Below, piece by piece: positions 13,925 through 22,534 of a stretch of 42,774 bases of DNA (the first letter of the stretch is position 1; each line of letters starts with the position of its first letter). The notes beneath the pieces were generated by a model. That model was given only the letters and a program-made list of their open reading frames with translations, ran no database searches and had not been told where the DNA came from. The stretch comes from Nanobdellota archaeon (lineage in GTDB: Archaea; Nanobdellota; Nanobdellia; Pacearchaeales; GW2011-AR1). The stretch spans positions 1 to 42,774 of the forward strand of contig JAHJSH010000005.1 in NCBI GenBank assembly GCA_018830525.1. Direction: 5' to 3'. Position numbers and translations under genes: made by a program.

Positions 13925-15090
13925 TTCATTTCCCCCTTCTCAAATTTAAACGGACTAATCTCCCGAAGCTTCATAACTTTTTCTGCAATTTTCTCCACGA
14001 CAAAGTCAGCTTCCTCCACGGTTATTTCGTCCAGAGTTAATCTCAAACTGCCATGAATATACAACTCTTCAATACCAAGAGCCTTCAAAACATAACTCTC
14101 TTTCAATTTCGTAGAAGCACATGCCGAACCCGTAGAAACACAAATACCCTCACTGTCTAACATTAACATCAAACTCTCCCCTTCAATCCCATAAAACGAA
14201 ACATGAATATTATTGTAAATCCGATTATCCCTAGATCCATTTATTTTAGTCCCCGGAATCTCCAAGAGCCCCCTAACAATCCTGTCCCTTATTTTCTCAA
14301 TTTTCTTTTTATCAATTTTCTTTTTCAACACTTCAGCAAGCCCAATTATTCCAGGAATATTTTCAGTTCCACTTCGAAGACCGCTCTCCTGTCCCCCCCC
14401 ATTAATAATCGCAGAAATCTTCGTCCCTTTCTTAACATACAAAAAGCCAACCCCCTTCGGTGCATGAATTTTATGTCCCGAGACCGACATTAAATCAATA
14501 TTCTTCAGGTCCAAATTAATCTTTGTAAATCCTTGAACAGCATCGGTATGAAAATAAACTCCTTTCTTCTTACAAATCTCCGCAATTTCCTCAACTGGCT
14601 GGATCGTTCCAATCTCATTATTAACGTGCATTACCGAAACAACCAAAGTATCTTTCCTAATTTTCCTTTCAACATCCTTAGCGTCAACAATCCCATCTTT
14701 TCCAACTCCAACATAATTAACTTTGTAACCTTGCTTCTCAAGAACCTTACAAGTTTCCAAAATGCAAGGATGCTCAATCACCGAGGTAATTATATGTTTT
14801 TTCTCCGGATTAGCCAAAGCTAAACCTTTCAAAGCCAGATTATTAGATTCAGTTCCCCCCGAAGTAAAAACAATCTCCGAAGCTTCAGCTCCGATAAACT
14901 TAGCAATCTCAGACCTAGCTTTCTCCAATTCTTCTTTAGCTTCTCGACCAATCGAATGTTGCGACGAAGCATTCCCATAATTTTTTGTAAAAAACTCACT
15001 AACTTTCTTCACGACACCTTCATCAACCCTCGTCGTAGCTGCATTATCCAAATATATTCCCCCCACCTCAATACCTCGGCTCACAGCCAC
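13921..15090 (-). CDS. iscS: Cysteine desulfurase (NifS/IscS)
   Basis: A PLP enzyme that removes sulfur from cysteine for Fe-S clusters. The N-terminal YLDNAATTRVDEGV, the PLP-lysine region SVSGHKIHAPKGVGFLY and the catalytic loop STGSACASTKL all appear. The track start GTG (15090) overlaps the regulator. An internal GTG at 15066, just after the regulator's TGA, would give the more usual MGGIYLDNAATT start, so the first eight residues are uncertain. Translation is coupled to the upstream HTH gene. Confidence 0.93.
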   Translation of the reverse strand: MAVSRGIEVGGIYLDNAATTRVDEGVVKKVSEFFTKNYGNASSQHSIGREAKEELEKARSEIAKFIGAEASEIVFTSGGTESNNLALKGLALANPEKKHIITSVIEHPCILETCKVLEKQGYKVNYVGVGKDGIVDAKDVERKIRKDTLVVSVMHVNNEIGTIQPVEEIAEICKKKGVYFHTDAVQGFTKINLDLKNIDLMSVSGHKIHAPKGVGFLYVKKGTKISAIINGGGQESGLRSGTENIPGIIGLAEVLKKKIDKKKIEKIRDRIVRGLLEIPGTKINGSRDNRIYNNIHVSFYGIEGESLMLMLDSEGICVSTGSACASTKLKESYVLKALGIEELYIHGSLRLTLDEITVEEADFVVEKIAEKVMKLREISPFKFEKGEMK

Positions 15091-15433
15091 AAAAATTTAC
15101 TACATCTCGATTAAATTTCTTACAAACCTCGCAAGAACATTTCTTATCTTTCATGTATTTTAAAATTCTCTGTATCTCGCCAAGCGCCATCTTAGGATTT
15201 TCCGCAATAATTTTCGCCGACTTCGCAACTTCTTTCTTAACTTCCGGAGTCAACTTAATCTTATTCGCCCGCTTATTAGACAAATACTGAGAGACCGCAG
15301 CCTTACTAATCCCCAAAATAGCTCCGGCCTTCTCATAACTAAGTTCATATTTCGCAGTTAAAAGCTTCGCTAGCTCTTTCCTTACTGCCGGAATGATATA
15401 CCAAACTTCAATTTCCTGAGGTAACAAATACAT
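15068..15433 (-). CDS. HTH regulator with C-terminal cysteine cluster (probable Fe-S sensing repressor)
   Basis: 121 aa. An XRE-like helix-turn-helix spans about 32-52 (SYEKAGAILGISKAAVSQYL). The C-terminus carries five cysteines as CSCEVC (99-104) and CGC (115-117), suited to bind an Fe-S cluster or zinc. It leads the Fe-S assembly operon. A perfect inverted repeat covers the region between its TATA box and ATG. Context and cysteines together suggest an autoregulatory cluster sensor functionally like IscR but from a different family. That is inference. Confidence 0.8.
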   Translation of the reverse strand: MYLLPQEIEVWYIIPAVRKELAKLLTAKYELSYEKAGAILGISKAAVSQYLSNKRANKIKLTPEVKKEVAKSAKIIAENPKMALGEIQRILKYMKDKKCSCEVCKKFNRDVVNFCGCEPRY

Positions 15434-15451
15434 AGTTAACTATCGTTAACT
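15434..15451 (-). promoter_or_regulatory. Inverted-repeat operator of the Fe-S assembly operon
   Basis: AGTTAAC-N4-GTTAACT, with perfect 7-bp arms, touches the regulator's start codon and lies immediately downstream of an ATTTATAAATA TATA box. It therefore covers the predicted transcription start. A protein bound here would block initiation, fitting autorepression by the HTH protein. Confidence 0.6.
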
Positions 15452-15453
15452 TC

Positions 15454-15464
15454 TATTTATAAAT
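15454..15464 (-). promoter_or_regulatory. TATA box of the Fe-S assembly operon
   Basis: ATTTATAAATA is centred about 26 bp from the regulator's ATG, predicting a leaderless transcript reading leftward. Confidence 0.55.
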
Positions 15465-15496
15465 TTTTGCTCCGGTGGCCAAAAAACCACCTAATC

Positions 15497-15877
15497 TTAA
15501 CGAAAAATATTTCTGAAAAATCGTTTTATCTTCCTATCTTCTTTCTCCTCTTCTTTCTCGAATATCTTAACATTCTTATAAATGATATGAAATTCAGGGT
15601 CTCCAATTATTAACCAAAGCACGATAAAATGATGGATAGCATCCGACAACACAAGCCCCCAACCCAAATTAACTCCAAAAGAACTCCCAAGATAAATTGC
15701 TAAACCTACGACGATTAACCCGACAAATCCATGGTGAAAATGAATAACCTTTTTCCAACCATAACGATGCATTAATTTTATCAAAACTTCTTTAGAACTA
15801 ACCTTAAATAAAAATCTTCCAAAAATAGTAATTACTTCAATAATCCCTGCGATTAATAAAATATAAATCCAATTCAT
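15497..15877 (-). CDS. Small multi-pass membrane protein, 126 aa
   Basis: The ATG at 15877 (MNWIYILLIAGIIEV) is preferred over the track start at 15931, whose first 18 residues lie wholly inside the ferredoxin gene. About three or four hydrophobic helices are seen, with histidine-rich patches VIHFHHGF and DAIHHFIV that could face a metal or heme, and a strongly charged C-terminal tail. It follows the ferredoxin, overlapping no more than its stop region, so the two are probably cotranscribed. The family was not recognised. Confidence 0.7.
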   Translation of the reverse strand: MNWIYILLIAGIIEVITIFGRFLFKVSSKEVLIKLMHRYGWKKVIHFHHGFVGLIVVGLAIYLGSSFGVNLGWGLVLSDAIHHFIVLWLIIGDPEFHIIYKNVKIFEKEEEKEDRKIKRFFRNIFR

Positions 15878-15878
15878 C

Positions 15879-16067
15879 TTAACTAACCAAAATCGCCTGA
15901 ACCGGACATCCAGCCTCAGCCTCTTTTTCACAAGTCAATTCTTCTACCACAGCCTTTATCGGATGAGCTTTACCATTTTCCAACTTAAAAGAACCTGGAC
16001 ATGTAGCAGCACAAGCGCCACAACTGATACATTTTTCCTGATTAACCACTATCGTGTGAGCCATCAT
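15879..16067 (-). CDS. Ferredoxin, 4Fe-4S type
   Basis: A 62-aa ferredoxin: CISCGACAATCP (C13, C16, C19, C23) and a late C46/GCPVQAI (C54). The pattern fits a single-cluster ferredoxin with an extra cysteine pair that may form a disulfide. It is a soluble electron carrier whose partner is unknown. It overlaps the upstream small membrane gene by 26 nt and precedes another membrane gene, so a membrane-linked redox role is possible. The start is ATG 16067 or ATG 16064, after a GAGGTGA-like RBS. Confidence 0.9.
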   Translation of the reverse strand: MMAHTIVVNQEKCISCGACAATCPGSFKLENGKAHPIKAVVEELTCEKEAEAGCPVQAILVS

Positions 16068-16248
16068 TCACCTCAACCAGATTTACATCGTCATTAATCT
16101 TGAAAGAGTCCTGTTCAATTTGCAGAGTATTAACTGAACTGCTAGTAATAACATTTCCAGTTACATTCGACATAAATGTCAAACCGACCAAGGCCCCAAT
16201 AATAACAATTATTCCAACAACAATCCAAATTATTTTTTTCAAATCCAT
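16042..16248 (-). CDS. Small single-pass membrane protein, 68 aa
   Basis: One N-terminal hydrophobic segment (about 6-25, IIWIVVGIIVIIGALVGLTF), then a polar, acidic outward or cytoplasmic tail. Unlike a cleaved signal, no clear cleavage site was seen. TTTTATAAATATT about 25 bp upstream implies a leaderless start at 16248. It heads the unit leading to the ferredoxin. No family was recognised. Confidence 0.6.
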   Translation of the reverse strand: MDLKKIIWIVVGIIVIIGALVGLTFMSNVTGNVITSSSVNTLQIEQDSFKINDDVNLVEVNDGSHDSG

Positions 16249-16277
16249 ACCTATCTAAAATCTGTAATATTTATAAA

Positions 16278-16326
16278 ACTATCTTAAAGGAGTTGAAGCC
16301 TCAAGAACCTTGGGTCTTAGGCCAAT
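16278..16326. repeat. Copy A of a two-copy hairpin element
   Basis: ACTATCTTAAAGGAGTTGAA followed by GCCTCAAGAACCTT matches 33 of 34 bases of copy B at 36594. The 3' part, GGGTCTTAGGCCAAT, pairs back with GCCTCAAGAACC. It lies between the divergent 16248 gene and lemA promoters. Confidence 0.6.
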
Positions 16327-16356
16327 ATTTATAAACTTAATTAAATTAAAACTTCT

Positions 16357-16905
16357 ATGATAACCTGGATTATAATCGCTTTAGTCATCGTAATAGGCAC
16401 GACATTTTTTTTATATTACAACCGATTCGTAAGATTATCGCACCAAATCGACAATTCTCTCGCACAAATCGACGTACAACTCAAGAAACGTTCGGACTTA
16501 ATACCTAATTTATTATCTGCGGTTAAAGGTTATATGAAACATGAAAGGGCAGCAATCAAAGAAGTAACCGACGCGAGAAAAGCATTGGTTGGAGCAACAG
16601 GTGTTGAAGCAAAAATGAAAGCAGGAAATCAACTTCAATCAGCACTAAAGTCAATCTTCGCAATCGCAGAAGGTTACCCAGACTTAAAGGCAAATACAAA
16701 TTTCTTACAATTACAACAAGAACTTTCAGCAATCGAGGACAAAGTAGCTTACGCAAGACAATACTACAACGACGGAATCATGTCCTACAACGTTATGACA
16801 ACAGTAGTTCCCGGCATGTGGTTCGCTAAGATGTATGGATTCAACAAACGAGAATACTTGAAAATTGCAGAAGCAGAAAGAGCAGTTCCAAAGGTTGAAT
16901 TCTAA
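16357..16905 (+). CDS. lemA: LemA family membrane protein
   Basis: A 182-aa LemA protein. One N-terminal membrane helix (1-22) is followed by a long helical domain with the family pattern IDVQLKKRSDLIPNLLSAVKGYMKHE (quoted in part by its start, IDVQLKKRSDLIPNLL) and a C-terminal region with YNVMTTVVPGMWFAKMYGF. The molecular role is uncertain. The gene is commonly next to a membrane metalloprotease, here htpX 92 bp downstream, which suggests they work together in membrane quality control. Confidence 0.92.
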   Translation: MITWIIIALVIVIGTTFFLYYNRFVRLSHQIDNSLAQIDVQLKKRSDLIPNLLSAVKGYMKHERAAIKEVTDARKALVGATGVEAKMKAGNQLQSALKSIFAIAEGYPDLKANTNFLQLQQELSAIEDKVAYARQYYNDGIMSYNVMTTVVPGMWFAKMYGFNKREYLKIAEAERAVPKVEF

Positions 16906-16932
16906 AACTAGCTCAAGGGAGGCTACCTGTAG

Positions 16933-16947
16933 GGAACTGTTAGTTCC
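16933..16947. terminator. Hairpin between lemA and htpX
   Basis: GGAACT-GTT-AGTTCC is a perfect 6-bp stem 28 bp after lemA. A second palindrome, AACATATATGTT (16968-16979), lies just before htpX and overlaps its likely promoter. Confidence 0.35.
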
Positions 16948-16996
16948 GTCAGAATATAGTATAATTAAACATATATGTTAGAGTATATAGGTTAAA

Positions 16997-17902
16997 ATGG
17001 AACAAGCAAGACTATCATTTCACGAAGAAATTCGTAAAAACAAAATCAGCTCATTCTTCCTAATCGGAATTGTACTCGTAGTTCTTCTAGCATTATTCTA
17101 CACAATTGGTTTTGCTATGGGTGGCGATTATTTCTTCATAATCATAATCCTCGGAACAATAATAGCAATAGTTTACGTCACCGCCGGTTACTACAAATCC
17201 GCAGACTTAGCAATCGCATCAGTTAACGCAAAGAAAGCAACCGGCCCAGAATATAGGCAATATAACAATATCGTAGAAGGACTCTGTCTAGCTTCAGGAT
17301 TACCAAAACCAAAACTCTACGTAATGCATGACCAACAAATCAATGCATTCGCTTCCGGACGAGATCCACAACACGCAGTAATCTGTGTAACTGACGGGGC
17401 CATAGCAAAACTTCCCAAACACGAACTCGAGGGCGTCCTCGCACACGAACTCTCACACATTGCAAACTACGATATTCGTTTCATGACTCTAACCGCAGTT
17501 CTCGTAGGTATGGTCGCGATCATCTCACAAATTTTTCTGAGAACCCTTTTCTGGTCCTCAGTGACTGGTGGTCGAAGAAGTAACAGTGGTGGAGATGGAA
17601 AAGGACAAATGATTATGATGGTTATTGGAATAGCCTTAGCAATTCTCGCACCAATCGTAGTCGCACTCGTTCAATTAGCAATCTCTCGAAAAAGGGAATA
17701 TGCTGCAGATTCTTCCGCAGTAAAATTCATGCGAACTCCTACCGGATTAATCGGAGCATTAAGAAAAATCCAAGACAATACTCCAATGAAAGTCTCTGGA
17801 GCAGTCGCCCCACTTTTCTTAGCAAAACCAACAAAAGAAAAAGAATGGTTCCAAACCCACCCGCCATTAGCAAAGAGAATCGCCAGACTTGAAAGGATGT
17901 AA
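16997..17902 (+). CDS. htpX: HtpX-type membrane zinc metalloprotease (M48)
   Basis: A 301-aa membrane protease that clears misfolded membrane proteins. Two N-terminal membrane helices (about 20-65), HELSH at 150-154 with preceding VLAH, two more hydrophobic stretches (160-180 and 205-227) and the third zinc ligand region REYAADSSAV (about 233-242) appear in order. The length is normal. It lies downstream of lemA, as in many genomes. Confidence 0.93.
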   Translation: MEQARLSFHEEIRKNKISSFFLIGIVLVVLLALFYTIGFAMGGDYFFIIIILGTIIAIVYVTAGYYKSADLAIASVNAKKATGPEYRQYNNIVEGLCLASGLPKPKLYVMHDQQINAFASGRDPQHAVICVTDGAIAKLPKHELEGVLAHELSHIANYDIRFMTLTAVLVGMVAIISQIFLRTLFWSSVTGGRRSNSGGDGKGQMIMMVIGIALAILAPIVVALVQLAISRKREYAADSSAVKFMRTPTGLIGALRKIQDNTPMKVSGAVAPLFLAKPTKEKEWFQTHPPLAKRIARLERM

Positions 17903-17960
17903 CCCAAAACATACTTTCTAAGCCAATAATCTTTAAGAACCAAAAATTCAGTTTTATCCT

Positions 17961-18857
17961 ATGGCAAGTCCCTTAATTCAGCTATTTGAGAATCCTTGGA
18001 TACGAAGTCTATTCCACGCATTTTTGATTATCTTCTTCGCCCTCTTAGTGAACCTCTCACTAAAAATTTACTTCAGAAAAATGTCACGATTTTTCATGAG
18101 AAATCAAACTTCACAAAACAGAAGAGTTACAGAAACAAGACTAAAGATTGTTCGAATTATGACTTCTGGTTTAGTCTATTTAATTGCCTTAATAATGATC
18201 CTTTTATTAATCCCTGGATTTAAAACATTTTCAATTTCTCTTCTTGCAGGAGCTGGAATCTTTGCAATCATCATAGGTTTCGCCGCACAAAAAACCATTG
18301 CAAATTTAATCTCTGGAATCTCAATTGCAATCTATGCACCGTTTAGAATCGGAGATAAAATCAATGTCTCTGGGGAGAACGGGGAAGTAGAAGACATCAA
18401 TCTTCGGCAAACCGTGATTCGAACATGGGACAACAAGAGGATTATTATTCCAAACTCCATCATAGCCGAAAAAGAAGTTGTAAATTATAGTCTAAATGAT
18501 GAAAAGATGTTGTTTACTTTAGAAGCGGGAATAAGTTATGATTCTAGTATAGATAAAGCCAGAGAAATAATGATTCGTTTAGCGAAAGCACATCCAGAAA
18601 ATTTAATCTTCCGAGAAAAAGGGGAAGACAATTTAATGATAAAAAAGGAACCCTATGTAAGGGTTGTCTCCTTCGGAGATTTCTCGATAAACCTCCGACT
18701 ATATTTTTGGGTAAAAGAAAATCCCAAGGGATTCAAAATGAGACACGAACTTTTAGAACAAATCAAAAAAGAATTTGATAAGAATGGCGTAGAAATCCCA
18801 TTCCCTTATCGAACAATTGTCTATAAAAAAGATTTAGAAAGAAAGAGAAAAAAGTAG
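17961..18857 (+). CDS. mscS: MscS-type mechanosensitive channel
   Basis: A 298-aa small-conductance mechanosensitive channel. Helices lie at about 15-35 and 65-85. The pore helix TM3 is LLAGAGIFAIIIGFAAQKTI with the following NLISGISIAIYAPFRIGD. The beta domain has VEDINLRQTVIRTWDNKRIIIPNS, and a C-terminal alpha/beta domain follows. It releases solutes on hypo-osmotic shock. It starts 58 bp after htpX behind its own TATA-like CTTTAAGAA. Its stop abuts the convergent MFS gene. Confidence 0.92.
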   Translation: MASPLIQLFENPWIRSLFHAFLIIFFALLVNLSLKIYFRKMSRFFMRNQTSQNRRVTETRLKIVRIMTSGLVYLIALIMILLLIPGFKTFSISLLAGAGIFAIIIGFAAQKTIANLISGISIAIYAPFRIGDKINVSGENGEVEDINLRQTVIRTWDNKRIIIPNSIIAEKEVVNYSLNDEKMLFTLEAGISYDSSIDKAREIMIRLAKAHPENLIFREKGEDNLMIKKEPYVRVVSFGDFSINLRLYFWVKENPKGFKMRHELLEQIKKEFDKNGVEIPFPYRTIVYKKDLERKRKK

Positions 18858-20237
18858 TTATTTTTTCCACCTAAATCTTTTTCCAATAACTAACTCGTAA
18901 GTTCCTTCAAATAAATGATTGATTCTTTTTATTGGGACTAAATTTTTTAATGCTTTTGTAGAATCAAAACTTTCCATTTTTCTAACTTCTTTAATATGTG
19001 GAGTCAAGACAAATCCTGTGGTTAATCTTGCTATTGCTGAGATGATAAATATCACTAGTATACTTTCCATCCCATTTATCTTAATGACTCCGATTAAAAT
19101 TGCTCCGAGACCTGCACCCAAGAATATTCCAACCCCGTTTAACACATTATAATATGAAAGAACAATTCCTCGTTTCTGCGGAGTTACACAATCAAATATA
19201 AAATTTCCACTTGCAAGATTAAATCCTGCCCAAGCCATTCCACCAATTAACTCAGGAACAAAGACGAGATAAATCGGGGAAGGAGAAACTAACCAAAGAA
19301 GTGGATAGATTCCAATAAAAATAAATGTAATCCTCATAATCGCATAGTTACCATATCTATCGGCAAATTTCCCCCAATATCTCATGATAACTAACCCGAA
19401 AAATGCCTGTGAGAGAATTATTGTAGTGAAAGTAACATAATTAAAATTCAATACTCTTAACATATATACTGCGAAGAAAGGGCTTGCAATTGCAACCGAG
19501 AAATTCATAAAGGCCCTAAAAATTGTATATCTCCCAAAGTTATTTCTCGGAGATTTTTTAATAAATTCCCAAAAAGAGAAATAGTATCCCCCTTCCAAAA
19601 CTAATTTGGGCTCATAAGATTTTTTAAAATACTCTCTAGCTATAAATCTGGCAACCATCGCAAGAAAAAACAGTGTCATAAAACCAAACATTGTCCAACC
19701 TTTTGACTTAAAATAATCTAGAAAAAATGCTGCAATAAATGTAAAGAGTAAACCTACAAATCCTAGACGAAAATTTCTTTTTGAAAACCATTTACCCCGA
19801 TAGTTTTCATCGACGAGATCTCCTATCCACGAGAACCATGCCGGAGCTGCAATGTTAGCAATGATAATGTAAAATGAGAAAAACAGCAAAAATAATAGGG
19901 GCAGTATTGGAATTATAATTCCCTTATAAAACAAAAATCCTATCAAAATTAGTGGAATCCACATTAACGATTCATATAGGGTGGAGGTCACAACAATCCT
20001 CTTTCGTGAATGTTTCTCAATCAATCGGGAACTGAACCACTGACTTAACGGTCCCAATAATCCTGAGATCGAAGTTATAAGACCTATCAAAAAATTACTT
20101 GAGTTTATTGCAATTGCAAACGGGGTCAGATAAGAATCTCCAAGTGATTGTCGCACTGTTGAAAAAGCTCCCTCTTTTATGGATAATCTTCTAGCCCCAT
20201 GCCTTAACTCCTTTATATCCTCTTTCTTTTTTTTCAT
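18858..20237 (-). CDS. Major facilitator superfamily transporter
   Basis: A 459-aa carrier with about 12 hydrophobic segments. The MFS loop motif appears as WFSSRLIEKHSRKRIVV between helices 2 and 3, with a second-half counterpart MRYWGKFADRYGNYAIM. The ATG at 20237 has a Shine-Dalgarno AAGGAG seven bases upstream and is preferred to the track start at 20261. The substrate is unknown. It ends one base from the convergent mscS stop. Confidence 0.88.
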   Translation of the reverse strand: MKKKKEDIKELRHGARRLSIKEGAFSTVRQSLGDSYLTPFAIAINSSNFLIGLITSISGLLGPLSQWFSSRLIEKHSRKRIVVTSTLYESLMWIPLILIGFLFYKGIIIPILPLLFLLFFSFYIIIANIAAPAWFSWIGDLVDENYRGKWFSKRNFRLGFVGLLFTFIAAFFLDYFKSKGWTMFGFMTLFFLAMVARFIAREYFKKSYEPKLVLEGGYYFSFWEFIKKSPRNNFGRYTIFRAFMNFSVAIASPFFAVYMLRVLNFNYVTFTTIILSQAFFGLVIMRYWGKFADRYGNYAIMRITFIFIGIYPLLWLVSPSPIYLVFVPELIGGMAWAGFNLASGNFIFDCVTPQKRGIVLSYYNVLNGVGIFLGAGLGAILIGVIKINGMESILVIFIISAIARLTTGFVLTPHIKEVRKMESFDSTKALKNLVPIKRINHLFEGTYELVIGKRFRWKK

Positions 20238-20300
20238 ATCATCTCCTTCGCCGGAAACCAAACCTCATTCTTGAAAATTGAAAAGTCGAGCTTTATAAAA

Positions 20301-21224
20301 TCACTTATCCAACTTCAAGAAATCATAAGCAGCCTTAGCCGCCAAAACACCGTCGGCAGTTGCGGTAATTGTCTGTTTAAATGGATTATTCGCTGCATCC
20401 CCCGCGGCATATAACCCCTTAACAGAAGTTCTTCCGACCTTATCAACAATAATATATCCGCCTTCCATTTTCAAATCAAATCCCTTAAAGATTTCTATAA
20501 TAGGGGTAGAACCAATCTCTACAAAAACCCCATCAACAGCCAAGGTATCATTAGCCAATTTTTTACCAACACTCGATTCCAGTTTCAACCCAGTTACTTT
20601 TGTATCACCGATAATCTCAACTGGTTTCGTGTTATAAATAATTTCAATATTCTTTCTTTCCACAACTTTCTGAAGATTAATCGGCTCCGCCCGCATCTTC
20701 TCTTTTCGATAACTGATGTAAACCTTTTTACAAATATCTGACAAATAAATCGCTGCCTTAGCCGCAGCATCCGAACCGCCAATTACCGAAACAATTTTCC
20801 CCTTGAAAAAATTTCCATCACAAGTGGCACAATAAGAAACTCCTTTTCCTGCAAATTCCGCTTCCCCCTGAATTCCCAACTTCCTATGTTCCGAACCCAG
20901 GGCAGTAATCAAAGCCTTGCCCTCATATTTTTTATCGCCGACACTAGCAATAAACCCACTCTTCGCCTTAGCTAATTTATCAACATTACCAGCTACAAAA
21001 ACCGCCCCAAATTCTTTAGCTTGCTTTTCAAATGTTTCCATCAAAGCCTGCCCAGTGCCAATATGCCCCGGATAATTTTCAATCGGCCCACGATAATTAG
21101 TCGCACCACCCAACATTTTCCCAATTATCACTGTCTTAAGACCATAACGCCCCGCATAGATAGCCGCAGCCATTCCTGCAGCACCCGTTCCAAGAATCAT
21201 CAAATCATAAATCCCTTTCACCAT
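20301..21224 (-). CDS. trxB: Thioredoxin reductase
   Basis: A flavoprotein transferring electrons from NAD(P)H to thioredoxin-like disulfides. FAD-binding GTGAAGMAAAIYA, the redox pair YCATC, the NAD(P)H Rossmann stretch VIGGSDAAAKAAIY and the C-terminal FAD motif GLYAAGDAANNPFKQ are all visible. The ATG at 21224 (MVKGIYDLMILG) fits a TATA AAATATAAAAAG centred about 27 bp upstream. The track's ATG at 21239 adds five residues and sits too close to that box. Confidence 0.92.
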   Translation of the reverse strand: MVKGIYDLMILGTGAAGMAAAIYAGRYGLKTVIIGKMLGGATNYRGPIENYPGHIGTGQALMETFEKQAKEFGAVFVAGNVDKLAKAKSGFIASVGDKKYEGKALITALGSEHRKLGIQGEAEFAGKGVSYCATCDGNFFKGKIVSVIGGSDAAAKAAIYLSDICKKVYISYRKEKMRAEPINLQKVVERKNIEIIYNTKPVEIIGDTKVTGLKLESSVGKKLANDTLAVDGVFVEIGSTPIIEIFKGFDLKMEGGYIIVDKVGRTSVKGLYAAGDAANNPFKQTITATADGVLAAKAAYDFLKLDK

Positions 21225-21298
21225 ATTATCTTCAAACATAAGTGCTTTTTATATTTATTCCTCGGAAAGTTTAAATATCTCTAATAGCTCTTCATTAT

Positions 21299-22372
21299 AT
21301 GGATGTAGAAGAGAAGATAAAATTAATAAAAGAATTCGCACAAGAAATTGTAACTGAGGAAGAACTAAGAGAATTATTCAAGAATAATCCTCACCCAGTA
21401 GCCTATGATGGATTCGAACCTTCCGGAATCGCCCCAATACATTTCGGTCTTTTGAGAGCAGCCAATCTAAAAAATATGCTAAAAGTCGGAATAAAATTCA
21501 AATTATATCTTGCAGATTATTTTGCATTCATTAATAACAAACTCGGCGGAGATCTAGAGAACATTAGACTTGCCGGAGAATATTTCATAGAAGTATGGAA
21601 GGCCTGCGGAATTGATACAAAAAAAGTTGAAGTAGTTTGGGCGAAAGATATAATGGATGGAATTGATTATTGGGATAAAACTTTGAGAATAGCGAAGGAA
21701 ATTTCATTAGAAAGAAATATGCGGGCAACAACAATCATGGGGAGAAAACAAGGAGAAAAATTAAGCATGGGACAGTTATTTTATCCTCCAATGCAAGTGA
21801 CCGATATCTTTCATATGGATATTGATATTTGTCAATTAGGTATGGATCAAAGGAGAGCCAATATGTTGGCGAGAGATGTGGCAGACAAATTGAAATGGAA
21901 AAAACCAATAGCAGTTCATCACCATATCCTTCTTGGATTACAAGGTTTACAAAAAAAAGGAACCGACGAAGAGACTATGATGGCTTCTAAAATGTCTAAG
22001 TCAGATCCAAAGAGTTGTATTTACATGCATGACACCTATGATGAACTCAAGAAAAAAATTAATGGAGCTTTTTGTCCTGAAGGTCAAGAAGAAGGAAATC
22101 CCTTGTTGGAATATTGTAAGCATATTATTTTTAGAAACATTAAGGCTATGAAGATTAAACGTCCAGAAAAGTTTGGAGGGAATATAGAATTTAAAAATTA
22201 TGAAGAATTAAGAGAAGCCTTTGTAAATAAAAAATTACATCCTATGGATTTAAAGGTAGGAGTCGCAGAGGAACTAGAAAAATTAATCAAACCTGTTAGA
22301 GAACATTTTGAAAATGACAAGCGGGCAAAGAAACTTTACGAGGCTGTGAAGAAATTAAAAATAACGCGTTAA
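21299..22372 (+). CDS. tyrS: Tyrosyl-tRNA synthetase
   Basis: A 357-aa archaeal-type class I synthetase that charges tRNA-Tyr. The HIGH-equivalent is PIHFG in GFEPSGIAPIHFGLL, the tyrosine pocket lies around MQVTDIFHMDIDICQLGMDQ, and the KMSKS loop is exact (SKMSKSDPKS). It lacks the bacterial C-terminal S4 domain, as expected for archaea. A TTTAAATA box about 27 bp upstream supports leaderless expression. Confidence 0.95.
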   Translation: MDVEEKIKLIKEFAQEIVTEEELRELFKNNPHPVAYDGFEPSGIAPIHFGLLRAANLKNMLKVGIKFKLYLADYFAFINNKLGGDLENIRLAGEYFIEVWKACGIDTKKVEVVWAKDIMDGIDYWDKTLRIAKEISLERNMRATTIMGRKQGEKLSMGQLFYPPMQVTDIFHMDIDICQLGMDQRRANMLARDVADKLKWKKPIAVHHHILLGLQGLQKKGTDEETMMASKMSKSDPKSCIYMHDTYDELKKKINGAFCPEGQEEGNPLLEYCKHIIFRNIKAMKIKRPEKFGGNIEFKNYEELREAFVNKKLHPMDLKVGVAEELEKLIKPVREHFENDKRAKKLYEAVKKLKITR

Positions 22373-22423
22373 CACCGAGCAAAAACATTTTTAGTAAAGA
22401 AACATTAAATAAGAAAATGCTTT

Positions 22424-22510
22424 TGGGAGTAGAGAATTCAGAAGTTCGGTCCTCTTTATGTCTATTTAACTAAATTGAGCTAAAAACTCATGTAAATAGG
22501 GGGTTTATTA
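22424..22510. repeat. tRNA-T-arm-like sequence A beside the HicBA module
   Basis: TTTGGGAGTAGAG, then GAAGTTCGGTCCTC and a following stretch ending GCTAAAAACTCA, align with sequence B (23104-23196) on the other side of hicBA at roughly 70% over 50 nt. The region also folds: CTATTTA pairs with TAAATAG around a TGAG/CTCA hairpin. No complete tRNA can be drawn. No coding ORF was seen in this gap. Confidence 0.35.
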
Positions 22511-22534
22511 GAAAAGGTTATCTTTAGAATAAAT

